From contig JAADIA010000079.1 in NCBI GenBank assembly GCA_013151555.1, positions 6,407 through 70,406 of the forward strand: a stretch of DNA of 64,000 nt, given 5' to 3'. Positions 26,819 through 36,131 of this stretch are shown piece by piece. The notes below the pieces were generated by a model, which saw only the letters and a program-made list of their open reading frames with translations, ran no database searches and had not been told where the DNA came from. The position numbers and the translations under genes are program-made. Source of the DNA: Nitrospirota bacterium (lineage in GTDB: Bacteria > NPL-UPA2 > JAADIA01). The stretch's first letter is position 1, and every line of letters begins with the position of its first letter.

Positions 26819-28657
26819 TTGGTAAAATTTGCCGGGCAAAAGAGAACGGCAGTGACCTTGCTCCTGGCTATCGCCTTTACTGTCCCTTTAGCTGTCTACA
26901 GAGGAACCTCTAACCAGGTTTTGCTGAAGATTTCCCTGACCCAGCTTTTTCTTCTTCTGGGCTTTATTGTCTGGTCCGGCCGGGTGATCATAAAAAGAAA
27001 AGATTTAATTCTGCGAAGAAGTCCTTTAGACGGGCCCCTGCTCCTCTTTTTTTCTTTATCTCTTCTCTCCCTGTTCAATTCCCGCTACCGCTGGGCGGGA
27101 GGACCGGAAATCTATCGTCTCATTACTTACCTTCTGCTTTACGGAGTTAGCGTAAATATTCTGTGGGATAGACGGAATTTGAGCCGGCTCGTCTTCATCT
27201 GGTTGTTATCAACGGGTCTTGTCTCCCTCATTGGTCTCTATGAACATTTTTTTAAGGGCATGTCTCCTCCCCGTTCCACTTTTGGAAATGCTAATTTCTT
27301 TGCTGCTTACTTAGTTCTTCTCTTCCCTTTAACTCTGACTCTCTTCATCAGCAGTATCTTTAGTGGTTCCCGGCTCTCATTTAATAAAGAGGGGAGGCCG
27401 GAGGGTTTGAGGAGGAATTGGTTAAGAATCTCCTTTCTGGCGACCCTGTTACTGGTGATGACTCTTTCTCTTTTCTTGGCTTCTTCCCGCGGGGCCTGGT
27501 TAGGATTAAGCATTGGCCTGGTCTTCCTGGGTTGGCTCTTTTCCTGCCTCGGGACCGGCCGGCGCCGGTTAGCTACCCGGGTTATTCCTATTTTCCTGCT
27601 CCTTCTTCTTATCTTAACAGCTTTCTTTCTTCCCCGTCTCTTAGAAAAGAAATTCGTCCGGGAAGAATTAGAGAAAGGAACCCTGGGCATTCGGGTGCTT
27701 ATCTGGGAGGGGACGGCAAAGATGATTGCTGCCCATCCTTTGCAAGGTTCCGGGATAGGAAGTTTTCAGGCGGCCTATCCTCGCTACCGGCTTCCCGAAT
27801 ATTTTGCTAATCCTCATGCCGTGGACTCTACCGCCCATGCTCATAACGAGTTCCTGGAAATAGCTGCGGAAACGGGAATTTTGGGTCTGCTTGCTTTTCT
27901 CTGGGTTCTAAGCGTTTTCTTTATAAAAGGAATAGATATAGTTAAAAGGGAAGAGGATAGATACAAACAGATTGTGGTTATGGGACTTATCTCCGGGGCG
28001 GCCGGCCTTTTGGTGACAAATTTAGTGGGAGTTAATCTTCGTTTTCCTTCCTCGGCTATCTTTCTCTGGTTGACTATGGGGATAACCATGAGCCAAATTC
28101 CCCTTACGGACCCTTATGGCCCCAGGCGGGTTGCCGGTTGGATTATTAAAACATCTCTTGTCTTCAGGGGAGCTATCTTCGGGTTGGTTCTTTTGCTGGT
28201 GGGGTTGGTTGGCTGGCAGGTGGTGGCTAAACCTTTCCTGGCAGATATGTATTTCCAGAAGGGAATTAATTACCGGAAAGCGGGAGATTGGGAAAAAGCT
28301 ATCTCCGAGTACCAGAAGGCGGTTGAACTTGTCCCTTCCTTTATTCGGGTCTATTATCGCCAGGGATTTGCTTATGCTGTTATCGGTGATATAGATAAAG
28401 CCATCTCTGCTTATAAGAAGGTGATAGACCTGGCTCCCGACTTCGCTCGTGTTCAGGCTAATATTGCTTTTCTCTATAAAGAGAAAGGGGAACGGGATAA
28501 AGCCATCCGGGCTTATCAACGGGCTCTGGAGCTCAACCCGCGGGATCAGAAGAGTATTTATTATCTGAAGGAGATCTATGGTAATACCGGCCCGGACTCA
28601 TTTTCTGGTGTAGAAATCAACCAGGATACGACCGTTAAGCCCGGGAAACCCTTTTGA
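26819..28657 (+). CDS. O-antigen ligase/polymerase-like membrane protein with C-terminal TPRs
   Basis: 612 aa. About ten membrane segments are followed by a Wzy_C/O-antigen ligase core containing STFGNANFFAAYLVLLFPL, SRGAWLGLSIGLVFLGW and a long periplasmic loop with HAHNEFLEIAAETGILGLLAF, the ligase signature. Residues ~500-600 form three TPR units (GDWEKAISEYQKAVELVP, GDIDKAISAYKKVIDLAP, GERDKAIRAYQRALELNP). I chose TTG 26819 behind AGGGAG, since the upstream in-frame GTG 26756 lies inside the terminator. The 3' end overlaps the convergent GT39 gene by 60 bp. Probably transfers O-chains or glycosylates pilin-like proteins. Confidence 0.85.
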   Translation: MVKFAGQKRTAVTLLLAIAFTVPLAVYRGTSNQVLLKISLTQLFLLLGFIVWSGRVIIKRKDLILRRSPLDGPLLLFFSLSLLSLFNSRYRWAGGPEIYRLITYLLLYGVSVNILWDRRNLSRLVFIWLLSTGLVSLIGLYEHFFKGMSPPRSTFGNANFFAAYLVLLFPLTLTLFISSIFSGSRLSFNKEGRPEGLRRNWLRISFLATLLLVMTLSLFLASSRGAWLGLSIGLVFLGWLFSCLGTGRRRLATRVIPIFLLLLLILTAFFLPRLLEKKFVREELEKGTLGIRVLIWEGTAKMIAAHPLQGSGIGSFQAAYPRYRLPEYFANPHAVDSTAHAHNEFLEIAAETGILGLLAFLWVLSVFFIKGIDIVKREEDRYKQIVVMGLISGAAGLLVTNLVGVNLRFPSSAIFLWLTMGITMSQIPLTDPYGPRRVAGWIIKTSLVFRGAIFGLVLLLVGLVGWQVVAKPFLADMYFQKGINYRKAGDWEKAISEYQKAVELVPSFIRVYYRQGFAYAVIGDIDKAISAYKKVIDLAPDFARVQANIAFLYKEKGERDKAIRAYQRALELNPRDQKSIYYLKEIYGNTGPDSFSGVEINQDTTVKPGKPF

Positions 28658-30055
28658 GTTTTCCGGAAGATATTTCTCTTTCAGCCAGGCTTGAGCGGTT
28701 CCCGAGGGACGGGAGACGGGGCTGTAGTCCCGGATGAGCCAGATCCTGGCGTAGTTAGTGGTCTCCAGGGTGGAGATAGCCCGGGGAGAGGTATTCCCGG
28801 GGACTCCGGTCCGGTCCAGGTTTCCCGAATAGTAATAGTCGAAGGCAAACCCTAAGTAGGGTGGGTCAAACAAAATCAAGTCTTTACTCCCGGCATTATC
28901 TTCCACATATTTGGCTGTTCCTCTCCAGTCTTCCTTGAGGAAATCTTTTGTGTAATAGAGATGGAGCGAGAATAAATTCAGGAGAATAAACATTGTCAGG
29001 AGGGCTCCGCTCACTTTCCGGCTTTTTAATTTAATTAATCCTCCGGAGAGCAGTAAGTAGTAGGCCGGGGAGGAGAAGATAAGATATTTGGACTGAAAGG
29101 TATGAATCCTCAAGGGGAAGAAAAAAACTATTAACAGGGGGAAGAGGAGCCAGAAAAGCAAGAGGAAAGATGCCTCTTTGTGACGATATGTTATCCACCC
29201 GTAGATAGCCAGAGCAAGAAAGATGAGCAAGGTTAAGGAAGTCAGCTGGTTGGAGAAAGCAAACCGGGGGTAGCCGAAAGTGAAGTCCAGGAAGAAAAGG
29301 CGGGTGCTGAGAAGAGCTGTCCAGGGGGAAAAGTTTGGGGCGGCCGGGATGGATTGGGTGAGGGCAATCCTTTGCATGAGAACCGGAATCCAGGGAGAGA
29401 AAGCAAGGAGAATAACTAACTGGGAGATGATGAACACTCTCAGAGAGGAACGGTATCTTTTCAGATAGAGAAAGAAGAAAATATTTTCTGCCAGGAGGAT
29501 GAAGAAACTATAAAAGAAGGTATACAGGCTGAGAGCGGTGAAGAGAATGAAGCCCAGCCAGAGGGACTTTTTTTCTTCCCGGAGGCTGCGATAGAAAAAA
29601 TACAGGGAGAGGATGATGAGCAGGGTAATTAAAGTTTGCAACCTGGCTTCTTGAGCATAGAAGACTTGATAGGAAGAAATAGCCATGAGGAAGGAAGCCA
29701 GTAAACCTGTCTTCTCTCCGAAGAAGAGGCGGCCGGTCTGATAAATAAGGAGAATAGTCAAAATTCCCAGAAGGGCGGAAAGGCTCCTGGTTCGGGTTTC
29801 CGTGATGACCTGCGGAGTGAAACTCCGGGGATAACTAACCTTCTTTCCTCCTCGAATCCAGAGGTAGAGAAGGGTATTGTAAAGAGGCGGATGGGCATCA
29901 TTCTCAATAATTTCTTTTATCATGGGGAGGAACTGTTTTTGAGCGCGATAGAGGCTGGCTGCTTCGTCCAGCCAGAGGCTTTTCTGACCGATCTGGTAGA
30001 ACCTGAGGAATGTTCCCAGGATAAGGATAAGAATAATCGGGATGAATTTTTTCAT
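28598..30055 (-). CDS. GT39/ArnT-like membrane glycosyltransferase
   Basis: 485 aa, about eleven membrane segments. Family GT39 (PMT_2/ArnT) moves sugars from polyprenyl phosphate donors on the outer side of the inner membrane. The first loop LRFYQIGQKSLWLDEAASLYRAQ has the catalytic Asp-Glu, and HPPLYNTLLYLWIRGG is the next conserved loop. YQVFYAQEARLQTLITLL is the third. The soluble C-terminal domain contains DWRGTAKYVEDNAGSKDLI. Its neighbours, a GT9 and an O-antigen ligase-like protein, suggest envelope glycan or protein glycosylation. It converges on the ligase gene. Confidence 0.87.
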   Translation of the reverse strand: MKKFIPIILILILGTFLRFYQIGQKSLWLDEAASLYRAQKQFLPMIKEIIENDAHPPLYNTLLYLWIRGGKKVSYPRSFTPQVITETRTRSLSALLGILTILLIYQTGRLFFGEKTGLLASFLMAISSYQVFYAQEARLQTLITLLIILSLYFFYRSLREEKKSLWLGFILFTALSLYTFFYSFFILLAENIFFFLYLKRYRSSLRVFIISQLVILLAFSPWIPVLMQRIALTQSIPAAPNFSPWTALLSTRLFFLDFTFGYPRFAFSNQLTSLTLLIFLALAIYGWITYRHKEASFLLLFWLLFPLLIVFFFPLRIHTFQSKYLIFSSPAYYLLLSGGLIKLKSRKVSGALLTMFILLNLFSLHLYYTKDFLKEDWRGTAKYVEDNAGSKDLILFDPPYLGFAFDYYYSGNLDRTGVPGNTSPRAISTLETTNYARIWLIRDYSPVSRPSGTAQAWLKEKYLPENSKGFPGLNGRILVDFYTRK

Positions 30056-30112
30056 AGCATAGGAAAATATAAACCGCTAAACTTTTTTTGACCGGATGTG
30101 CGGGGTATCCTG

Positions 30113-31324
30113 TCACACATTTTTTTGAATCAACTTATGAATATCTCCAGGCTCAATTATCTTTAGGCATATATTGTCTTTACAGGCCGAGTCTCTGTTG
30201 TTCAGGGCAGATAAACAGGGGGAGCAAGGTAATTCCGAGCAGATTATCCATTTATCTTTTCCCAGAGGACCAAAAACTTTTGGAGTTTCCGGTCCGAAAA
30301 TAACAAATTTTTTTATTGAAGCAAGGGAAGCCAGGTGGGCCAGACCGCAATCGTTACAGATTAAAGCATCCGCGAGGTTGAAAAGGGACAAGAGTTCAGG
30401 TAAACTCGTTTGTCCCACTAAGTTCAAGCATCTTCTCTTACGAATACCGGCACAAAGCAATTCAGCTTTTTTATGTCCGCTTTTGGTTCCTACCAGGATT
30501 ATCCGGTTGTTGGGATCTTCCAGGAGTCGTTTAGATAAAGTGATAAAATTCTCTAAAGGCCATTCCCGTAAAGGCAAGGTTCCTTCTCCGGGGTTGAGCA
30601 GAAAAAGTTTGTTTTCTTTGACAATCCCGAATTCTTTCAATTTGCCTTCTATCTGTTTTGCAACTTCAGATGCTACCTGAGCTTTAGGGAGGGTGATGTC
30701 TTTATCCTTGATTTTTTTACTCATCTCCGGACTGTTTTTTTTCTCCTGCTTAACAGTTTGCCATAAAGACAAATAACTTTTGCTTATGTGGAGCAAAGGG
30801 TTATATTGAATGCGATGAGTCAAAAAGTTTCCGCGATACAAACCTTCAAAAGTGTAGTTGTAAAACCCTGTTTTTTTATCGGCCCGGATGAGAAAGGTGA
30901 GGATAGCGGTAAAACGTGAAAAAAGTTCCAAATCAAAAATAATATCTACCCGTTCTTTCGCCATTTTTCTCACTACCCGGAACGTATCGGATACGAATAC
31001 CCCTACAGAGTCTTCCCGTATGGTGAGGATGTTATCGGCTTCGATAATATTACCGAAAAGTGCGAAAATGTCTCTGTTCTTTTCAAAGGTAACAAAAAAT
31101 AGTTTGACCCCGGGGCATTCTTCCTGCGCGCGTTTTAAGAGCGGATAGGCTAAAACAAGCGCCCCTAATTCGGATAGCTTTATAAAGAGTATTTTCTTTG
31201 GGGTACCTTTTCTCCCGGTCTTTTTAAGGCCGAAAATCTTCAAGGAGGCATTCACGCAACTGAGCAGAAAACAAAGGGGTTTCCCCAACCAGTAGTCTAT
31301 ATATCTCATCAGGTTAACAGTCAT
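30113..31324 (-). CDS. glycosyltransferase family 9 (heptosyltransferase-like)
   Basis: 403 aa from ATG 31324. GT9 enzymes add heptose or other sugars to the LPS core. KKILFIKLSELGALVLAYPLLKRA is the N-terminal domain, LLNPGEGTLPLREWPLENFITL and IILVGTKSGHKKAEL the donor domain, and LPELLSLFNLADALICNDCGLAHLASL the conserved C-terminal site. Unlike WaaC/WaaF, a ~45-residue hydrophobic lead (YIDYWLGKPLCFLLSCVNASL) precedes the first domain. A longer frame opens at 31444 but has no ribosome site. It is followed by the GT39 gene 57 nt downstream. Confidence 0.85.
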   Translation of the reverse strand: MTVNLMRYIDYWLGKPLCFLLSCVNASLKIFGLKKTGRKGTPKKILFIKLSELGALVLAYPLLKRAQEECPGVKLFFVTFEKNRDIFALFGNIIEADNILTIREDSVGVFVSDTFRVVRKMAKERVDIIFDLELFSRFTAILTFLIRADKKTGFYNYTFEGLYRGNFLTHRIQYNPLLHISKSYLSLWQTVKQEKKNSPEMSKKIKDKDITLPKAQVASEVAKQIEGKLKEFGIVKENKLFLLNPGEGTLPLREWPLENFITLSKRLLEDPNNRIILVGTKSGHKKAELLCAGIRKRRCLNLVGQTSLPELLSLFNLADALICNDCGLAHLASLASIKKFVIFGPETPKVFGPLGKDKWIICSELPCSPCLSALNNRDSACKDNICLKIIEPGDIHKLIQKNV

Positions 31325-31562
31325 GGAGTTCCAGTACCTTGCATTTCTCAGAGATGCGCTCTTTCCGGTTCTATCAGGGTAACCATTATCAGCAATTAGT
31401 AACCCCAGGGGGAACTCGAGGGAAAAAATCTTCTTCCCCGGCATTTTTTTAGATTATCCTCTTCAATAGGCGGGCAGGATAACCACTACTTTTGCTAAAA
31501 TATTTACTTTAACCTACCATATAGAGGGGGGAAAATCAAGAAAAATGTTGAACAGAAAAATG

Positions 31563-31591
31563 TTGACAGTATCTTTGGGCTATGATAGGTT
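31563..31591 (+). promoter_or_regulatory. promoter of the tRNA cluster
   Basis: TTGACA (31563-31568), 17-nt spacer, TAGGTT (31586-31591; poor -10). It lies 67 nt before tRNA-Cys. Confidence 0.55.
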
Positions 31592-31657
31592 TATTGTGGC
31601 GGCTGTCCGCTTGGGGCAGACGAAATAAGGTAGTAACAGTTAAATATTTATGATTAA

Positions 31658-31730
31658 GGCGACGTAGCCAAGTGGCTAAGGCAGCGGTCTGCAAAACCGC
31701 AATTCGTGAGTTCGAATCTCACCGTCGCCT
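31658..31730 (+). tRNA. tRNA-Cys (GCA)
   Basis: Acceptor GGCGACG/CGTCGCC, anticodon stem GCGGT/ACCGC with loop CTGCAAA (anticodon GCA), T arm GTGAG-TTCGAAT-CTCAC. The discriminator base is T, as expected for tRNA-Cys. CCA is not encoded. First of a three-tRNA cluster. Confidence 0.96.
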
Positions 31731-31734
31731 CTAT

Positions 31735-31824
31735 GCCGGGGTGGCGGAACAGGCAGACGCGACGGACTTAAAATCCGTTGGAGGTTTCCCCTTCGTGCCG
31801 GTTCGACTCCGGCCCTCGGCACCA
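31735..31824 (+). tRNA. tRNA-Leu (TAA)
   Basis: Acceptor GCCGGGG with CCTCGGC, anticodon stem ACGGA/TCCGT, loop CTTAAAA (anticodon TAA). A long variable arm GAGGTTTCCCCTTC marks a class II tRNA. T arm GCCGG-TTCGACT-CCGGC. CCA is encoded (31822-31824), unlike its two neighbours. Only 4 nt separate it from tRNA-Cys. Confidence 0.96.
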
Positions 31825-31876
31825 CAAACTCTATATTTTGGGTTTGGTATTTATTGGGATTTGGGTTTTCCTTGTG

Positions 31877-31950
31877 GGGCGGTTAGCTCAGCTGGTTAGA
31901 GTGCCACGTTGACATCGTGGAAGTCACTGGTTCAAGTCCAGTACCGCCCA
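31877..31950 (+). tRNA. tRNA-Val (GAC)
   Basis: Acceptor GGGCGGT/ACCGCCC, D arm GCTCAGCTGGTTAGAGT, anticodon stem CCACG/CGTGG with loop TTGACAT (anticodon GAC), T arm ACTGG-TTCAAGT-CCAGT. CCA is not encoded. The gap from tRNA-Leu holds one arm of the TTTGGGATTTGG repeat. Confidence 0.96.
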
Positions 31951-31954
31951 TTAT

Positions 31955-32046
31955 TTGACAGAAAACAGAGGACAGATATCAGAAGACAGATGGATAAAAA
32001 CAGATGTTTAATATAAGGTTGTTTCTGTTATCTGTCTTCTGTTTAG
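31955..32046. repeat. inverted repeat, CAGAAGACAGA family
   Basis: GACAGAAAACAGAGGACAGA and ATCAGAAGACAGATGG on the left face GTTTCTGTTATCTGTCTTCT on the right. It occupies the gap between tRNA-Val and thrS. Confidence 0.75.
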
Positions 32047-32055
32047 GGAAAAAGC

Positions 32056-33822
32056 ATGATGAATTCTAAAGATAAGCATAAGGCTGATTCAAAAGATAAC
32101 CTGGAAACTCTGAGGCATAGTGCCGCTCATATCCTGGCCCAGGCAGTGAAGGAGCTTTATCCGGAAACCAAGTTGGGTATTGGCCCTGCCATTGCCGATG
32201 GTTTCTATTATGATTTTGAGAGAAAAACTCCTTTTACTCTTGAAGATTTGGCAAAGATTGAAGAGAGGATGCAGAGAATTGTGAAGGCTGCCCTTCCTTT
32301 TCTGAAAAGTGTTCTTTCTAAGCAAGATGCTCTGGAAATATTTTCTGAATTGGAGGAGCCATATAAGTTAGAACTTCTGGAAGATCTGGAGAATGATGAA
32401 GTAACTATCTACCGGCAGGGAAATTTTACTGACCTCTGTAGGGGGCCGCATCTGGCGAATACCGGAGAGCTGAAATCTTTCAAGCTCCTTAGCATAGCCG
32501 GAGCCTACTGGCGGGGTAGCGAAAAGAATCCTATGCTCCAGCGAATATACGGGACGGCCTTTCCCGGGGAAGTGGAGTTAGCAGAATATCTGCAGAATCT
32601 TGAAGAAGCTAAGAAGAGGGACCATCGCAGGTTAGGGAAAGAATTGGATCTCTTTAGCCTGGAGGAGGATGTTGGTCCCGGCTTGGTCCTCTGGCACCCT
32701 CGCGGGGCGATGTTGCGGAAGGTCATCGAGGACTTCTGGCGGGATGAGCATTTGAAACGGGGGTACCAACTTGTCTATACTCCTCATATCGCCGGAGAGA
32801 ATTTGTGGAAGGTAAGTGGACATCTTGACTATTTCAGGGAAATGATGTATCCTTCTATGAGAATGGACGAGCGGAACTATCTTCTCAAACCGATGAATTG
32901 TCCCTTTCATATAAGAATTTATAAGCAGAAAGTTCGTAGTTATCGAGACCTCCCCATTCGTTATGCTGAGTTAGGAACAGTCTACCGCTATGAACGTTCC
33001 GGGGTCCTGCATGGGTTGTTGAGGGTGCGAGGTTTTACTCAAGATGATGCCCATATTTTTTGTACTCCGGAGCAATTGTCCAAAGAAATTCTGAGCATTA
33101 TCGATTTGATCCAGTTCATGTTGGAGGCTTTTGGTTATAAGGAGTTTCAGGTCGAGTTGAGTGTTCGCCATCCGGATAGAAGCGGTGATTATCTGGGAGA
33201 TGATGAAGGCTGGGCTCGGGCGGAGGCAGCTTTAGTTGAATCTCTGGACAAGAGGAATCTCTCCTATACGGTAGGGGAAGGAGAAGCAACCTTCTATGGT
33301 CCTAAGATCGATATCAAGCTGGTTGATGCTCTGGGAAGAGGTTGGCAAGGTCCAACAATCCAGGTAGATTTCAACCTTCCGGGACGTCTTAATATTACTT
33401 ATGTGGGAGATGATGGAAAGAAACATCCGGTGATGATGCTCCATCGAACCGTACTGGGAACGATGGAACGGTTTGTCGGAGGTTTGATAGAGCATTATGT
33501 CGGAGCATTTCCTTCCTGGCTGGCTCCTCTTCAGATCAGGGTGGTGACGATCAACCAGGGGCAGGAAGCTTATGCAAAGAAGGTTCTGCAGGAACTGCAG
33601 GAAAAAGGATTGCGGGCTGATCTGGATGCGGGAAAGGAAACGATTAGTTATAAGATTGGGAAGGCTGAACGGGAAAAAATTCCTTATATTTTAGTAGCGG
33701 GAGATAGGGAAGTAGAAGCGGGCACTGTTTCGGTAAGAAAGAGAAAGGATCGTCATCAAAAAGTAATGAAGGTTGAGGAGTTTATTGACAGGATTCAGGA
33801 AGAAATAAAAAACCGTGAATAG
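32056..33822 (+). CDS. thrS: threonyl-tRNA synthetase lacking the TGS domain
   Basis: 588 aa. Charges tRNA-Thr. The N-terminus opens almost directly into the N2 editing domain, with zinc-like HSAAH at His21/His25 and CRGPHLANTG. The ~60-residue TGS domain found at the start of E. coli ThrRS is absent. The class II core follows: motif 1 region, motif 2 RYERSGVLHGLLRVRGFTQDDAH, zinc ligands in PMNCPFHI and at the C-terminal side, and motif 3 HRTVLGTMERFVG. The anticodon-binding domain (RVVTINQGQEAYA) ends the protein. It heads the thrS-infC-rpmI-rplT cluster. Confidence 0.97.
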   Translation: MMNSKDKHKADSKDNLETLRHSAAHILAQAVKELYPETKLGIGPAIADGFYYDFERKTPFTLEDLAKIEERMQRIVKAALPFLKSVLSKQDALEIFSELEEPYKLELLEDLENDEVTIYRQGNFTDLCRGPHLANTGELKSFKLLSIAGAYWRGSEKNPMLQRIYGTAFPGEVELAEYLQNLEEAKKRDHRRLGKELDLFSLEEDVGPGLVLWHPRGAMLRKVIEDFWRDEHLKRGYQLVYTPHIAGENLWKVSGHLDYFREMMYPSMRMDERNYLLKPMNCPFHIRIYKQKVRSYRDLPIRYAELGTVYRYERSGVLHGLLRVRGFTQDDAHIFCTPEQLSKEILSIIDLIQFMLEAFGYKEFQVELSVRHPDRSGDYLGDDEGWARAEAALVESLDKRNLSYTVGEGEATFYGPKIDIKLVDALGRGWQGPTIQVDFNLPGRLNITYVGDDGKKHPVMMLHRTVLGTMERFVGGLIEHYVGAFPSWLAPLQIRVVTINQGQEAYAKKVLQELQEKGLRADLDAGKETISYKIGKAEREKIPYILVAGDREVEAGTVSVRKRKDRHQKVMKVEEFIDRIQEEIKNRE

Positions 33823-33905
33823 GATTAAGAATTAAGAATTAAGAAGAAAAACTTAATACTTACAACTTACAACTTAATTCTGTTTTTTAGAGGAGGTGAC
33901 GACTA

Positions 33906-34418
33906 ATAGCTAAAGAAATTAGGATGAATGCCCGGATTAAAGCAGTGGAAGTAAGAGTTATTGAACATGATGGTAGTCAGTCAGGCATAATGCCGGTGAA
34001 GGAAGCTCTAAAGTTGGCTGAAGAGAAAGGCCTGGATTTAGTTGAGGTTGCTCCTCAGGCAAGTCCACCGGTATGCCGTGTTATGGATTACGGCAAGTAT
34101 AGGTATGAACAGCGCAAGCGGACTAAGGAAGCCAAGAAAAAGCAGAAGATTACGGAAATCAAAGAGATCAAGTTGCGTCCGAAGATTGAAGAGCATGACT
34201 ATCAGGTAAAGCTGCGGCAGGCGCAAAGGTTCTTGAAAAGCGGAGATAAGACAAAAGTTACTATCGTGTTTAGGGGCAGGGAAATGGCTCATCTGGATAT
34301 CGGGAAGAAGCTTTTAGACCGATTCGCCGGCGACATGACCGATTTGGGGGTAGTGGAAGTGGCTGCCAGAATGGAAGGTAGGAGTATGGGGATGATCCTT
34401 GCTCCTCATAAGCAATAG
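33906..34418 (+). CDS. infC: translation initiation factor IF-3 with a non-AUG (ATA) start
   Basis: 170 aa when read from ATA 33906. IF-3 guards start-codon choice on the 30S subunit. The N-domain has ARIKAVEVRVIEHDGSQSGI and VEVAPQASPPVCRVMDYGKYRYE. The C-domain has EIKLRPKIEEHDYQVKLRQAQRFL, KVTIVFRGREMAHLDIG and EGRSMGMILAPHK. The first in-frame ATG (33924) lies far from the AGGAGGTGA at 33891-33899. ATA 33906 is 9 nt from AGGAGG and gives the usual lead AKEIRMNARI. Rare start codons in infC let IF-3 repress itself. Confidence 0.93.
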   Translation: MAKEIRMNARIKAVEVRVIEHDGSQSGIMPVKEALKLAEEKGLDLVEVAPQASPPVCRVMDYGKYRYEQRKRTKEAKKKQKITEIKEIKLRPKIEEHDYQVKLRQAQRFLKSGDKTKVTIVFRGREMAHLDIGKKLLDRFAGDMTDLGVVEVAARMEGRSMGMILAPHKQ

Positions 34419-34493
34419 AAGATAGAAAATAGAAGACAGGGAGTAGAGGACCGAAGAGTTTGACTTCTATCATCTGTGGTAAGGAGAACGAAA

Positions 34494-34691
34494 GTGCCTA
34501 AGTTGAAAACTAAGCGAGGAGCAGCCAAAAGGTTCAAGGTGACCAAATCGGGAAGGATTGGAAGAAAAAAAGCTTGTGCCAGTCATATTCTGACGAAGAA
34601 GTCCTCTAAACGTAAACGGGGACTAAGGCAGGCAGACACTGTTAGCAAAGCGGATAGAAAAGCAATTAAACTTCTGCTACCTTATGCTTGA
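34494..34691 (+). CDS. rpmI: 50S ribosomal protein L35
   Basis: 65 aa. [26 protein letters not shown] and [16 protein letters not shown] are the full L35 pattern. The start is GTG 34494 with AAGGAG 7 nt upstream; an upstream in-frame codon at 34476 would add six unrelated residues. Between infC and rplT, the canonical order. Confidence 0.97.
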   Translation: MPKLKTKRGAAKRFKVTKSGRIGRKKACASHILTKKSSKRKRGLRQADTVSKADRKAIKLLLPYA

Positions 34692-34894
34692 AACAGATGG
34701 TTGAAAGTTAAGGTTGTAAAGTCTAAAGTAAAAAAACTTTTGGAAGAAGATATTTGTAAGTTTGAGATATAAGGTTTTTAAGTATAAGCCCCGGGTTGTC
34801 TAAGATTTAGGCAAGGTTTTTATTGTTTTCTTGCTTTTAACTTTCGACCTTCAATTTTAAACTATCAACTGTCTTTTGAGAAGGAGAATAAAAA

Positions 34895-35266
34895 ATGCCT
34901 CGAGTTAAGAGTAGTGTTACCTCCAGAAGACGGCACAAAAAATTTTTAAAGCAAGCCAAAGGTTACTGGGGAGGGAGAAGTAGGCTTTATCGGACAGCGC
35001 GGGAAGCAGTAGAGAGAAGTTGGAGCTATGCTTTTCGAGACAGAAAGGTAAAGAAGAGAGATTTTAGAGGTTTATGGATTTCCCGTATCAATGCCGCGGC
35101 CCGTATCCATAACCTTAGTTATAGCAAGTTCATATATGGTCTTAATAAAGCTAATGTCGGCTTGAACAGGAAAGTACTGGCCGACCTGGCGGTGAGGGAA
35201 CCCACTACTTTCAAAGAACTGGCCAAGGTAGCTAAAGATGGTTTAAAGTTAAAAACTGAAGGTTGA
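34895..35266 (+). CDS. rplT: 50S ribosomal protein L20
   Basis: 123 aa. [42 protein letters not shown] and the C-terminal [20 protein letters not shown] are standard L20. L20 binds 23S rRNA early in assembly and in some bacteria represses its own operon. The 203-nt gap before it holds only TTAAAGGTT-type repeats and a short ACCTT-rich stretch; I cannot see a clear L20 site. Its last residues (KLKTEG) come from a repeat crossing the stop. Confidence 0.97.
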   Translation: MPRVKSSVTSRRRHKKFLKQAKGYWGGRSRLYRTAREAVERSWSYAFRDRKVKKRDFRGLWISRINAAARIHNLSYSKFIYGLNKANVGLNRKVLADLAVREPTTFKELAKVAKDGLKLKTEG

Positions 35267-35300
35267 AATCAAATACTTTAAACCTTAAACTGAGGTAATC

Positions 35301-35948
35301 ATGTATGTGATCATCGTTGGTTGTGGAAGAGTGGGCTCAGTCCTGGCAGACCTTCTTTCTCAAGAAGGACACGATGTCGTAGTTATCGATTCCCAGGAGG
35401 TAAAGTTTAAGAATCTTAATCCCCGGTTTAGCGGCGTAACCATTCTGGGAGATGGGGCCGATATAAATACTCTTCGGGAAGCTAAGGTTGAAGGGGCTGA
35501 TGTTTTAGTAGCAGCCACTGGCGATGACAACTCAAATCTTATGTCTGCTCAGATAGCTAAAAAGATTTTTAATGTCTCCCGGGCCCTGGTGAGAGTGAAA
35601 GACCCCAAAAAGATGGATGTTTATCAGGAGTATGACTTAGAGCCGGTATCCGCTACTACCCTGGCGGCCTATTATCTGGCAGAAATGGTGCGGGTTCCCC
35701 GGGAGATCAAGATCTTGACCAGTTTGGGTAATATCAAAATAGTGCAGTTCAAACTGCCTAACTGGAAAGCCGGCCAGAAACTTGCCAAGATGGTCGATGC
35801 GGGAGTATTCTCTCCCTGTTTAATCAAGACGGAAAATAAGGTAGCTTTGACTGAATTGGAGACGAAGTTCCTGCCGGGGGCGGAAGTGGTAGGAGCAATC
35901 GCTCTTAGTAAGATGAAGCATCTCCAACGAGTCGCCCGGGAGGAGTAG
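35301..35948 (+). CDS. TrkA/KtrA-type NAD-binding potassium channel regulator, copy 1
   Basis: 215 aa. RCK_N Rossmann domain (VIIVGCGRVGSVLADLLSQEGHDVVVID, with acidic D for NAD ribose) plus RCK_C. The LGDGADINTLREAKVEGADVLVAATGDDNSNLMSAQIAKK stretch is typical. Gates a TrkH/KtrB-type potassium pore in the membrane from the cytoplasmic side. It stands in tandem with a second single-unit regulator and trkH, which replaces the fused double TrkA of E. coli. Inserted between rplT and pheS. Confidence 0.9.
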   Translation: MYVIIVGCGRVGSVLADLLSQEGHDVVVIDSQEVKFKNLNPRFSGVTILGDGADINTLREAKVEGADVLVAATGDDNSNLMSAQIAKKIFNVSRALVRVKDPKKMDVYQEYDLEPVSATTLAAYYLAEMVRVPREIKILTSLGNIKIVQFKLPNWKAGQKLAKMVDAGVFSPCLIKTENKVALTELETKFLPGAEVVGAIALSKMKHLQRVAREE

Positions 35949-36131
35949 AAATATTCAAGAATGCTTTGTCTGCTGAGTAGGTGTTTCGGTTATTCGAAAA
36001 TTGTCCTTCGACTTTGCTCAGGGTGGTGAGCTTTTCGAAACCATTTCGAATTTCGTGCTTCGAGCTTCGGGATTCGGATTTTTTTAATAGTATCTAAAGT
36101 TCAAGGATAATGAATATTAGCAGGAGATAAG

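Noticed and set aside
31672-31899. 75-aa open frame over the tRNA cluster
   Set aside because: It reads through tRNA-Cys and tRNA-Leu; the three tRNAs explain the sequence.
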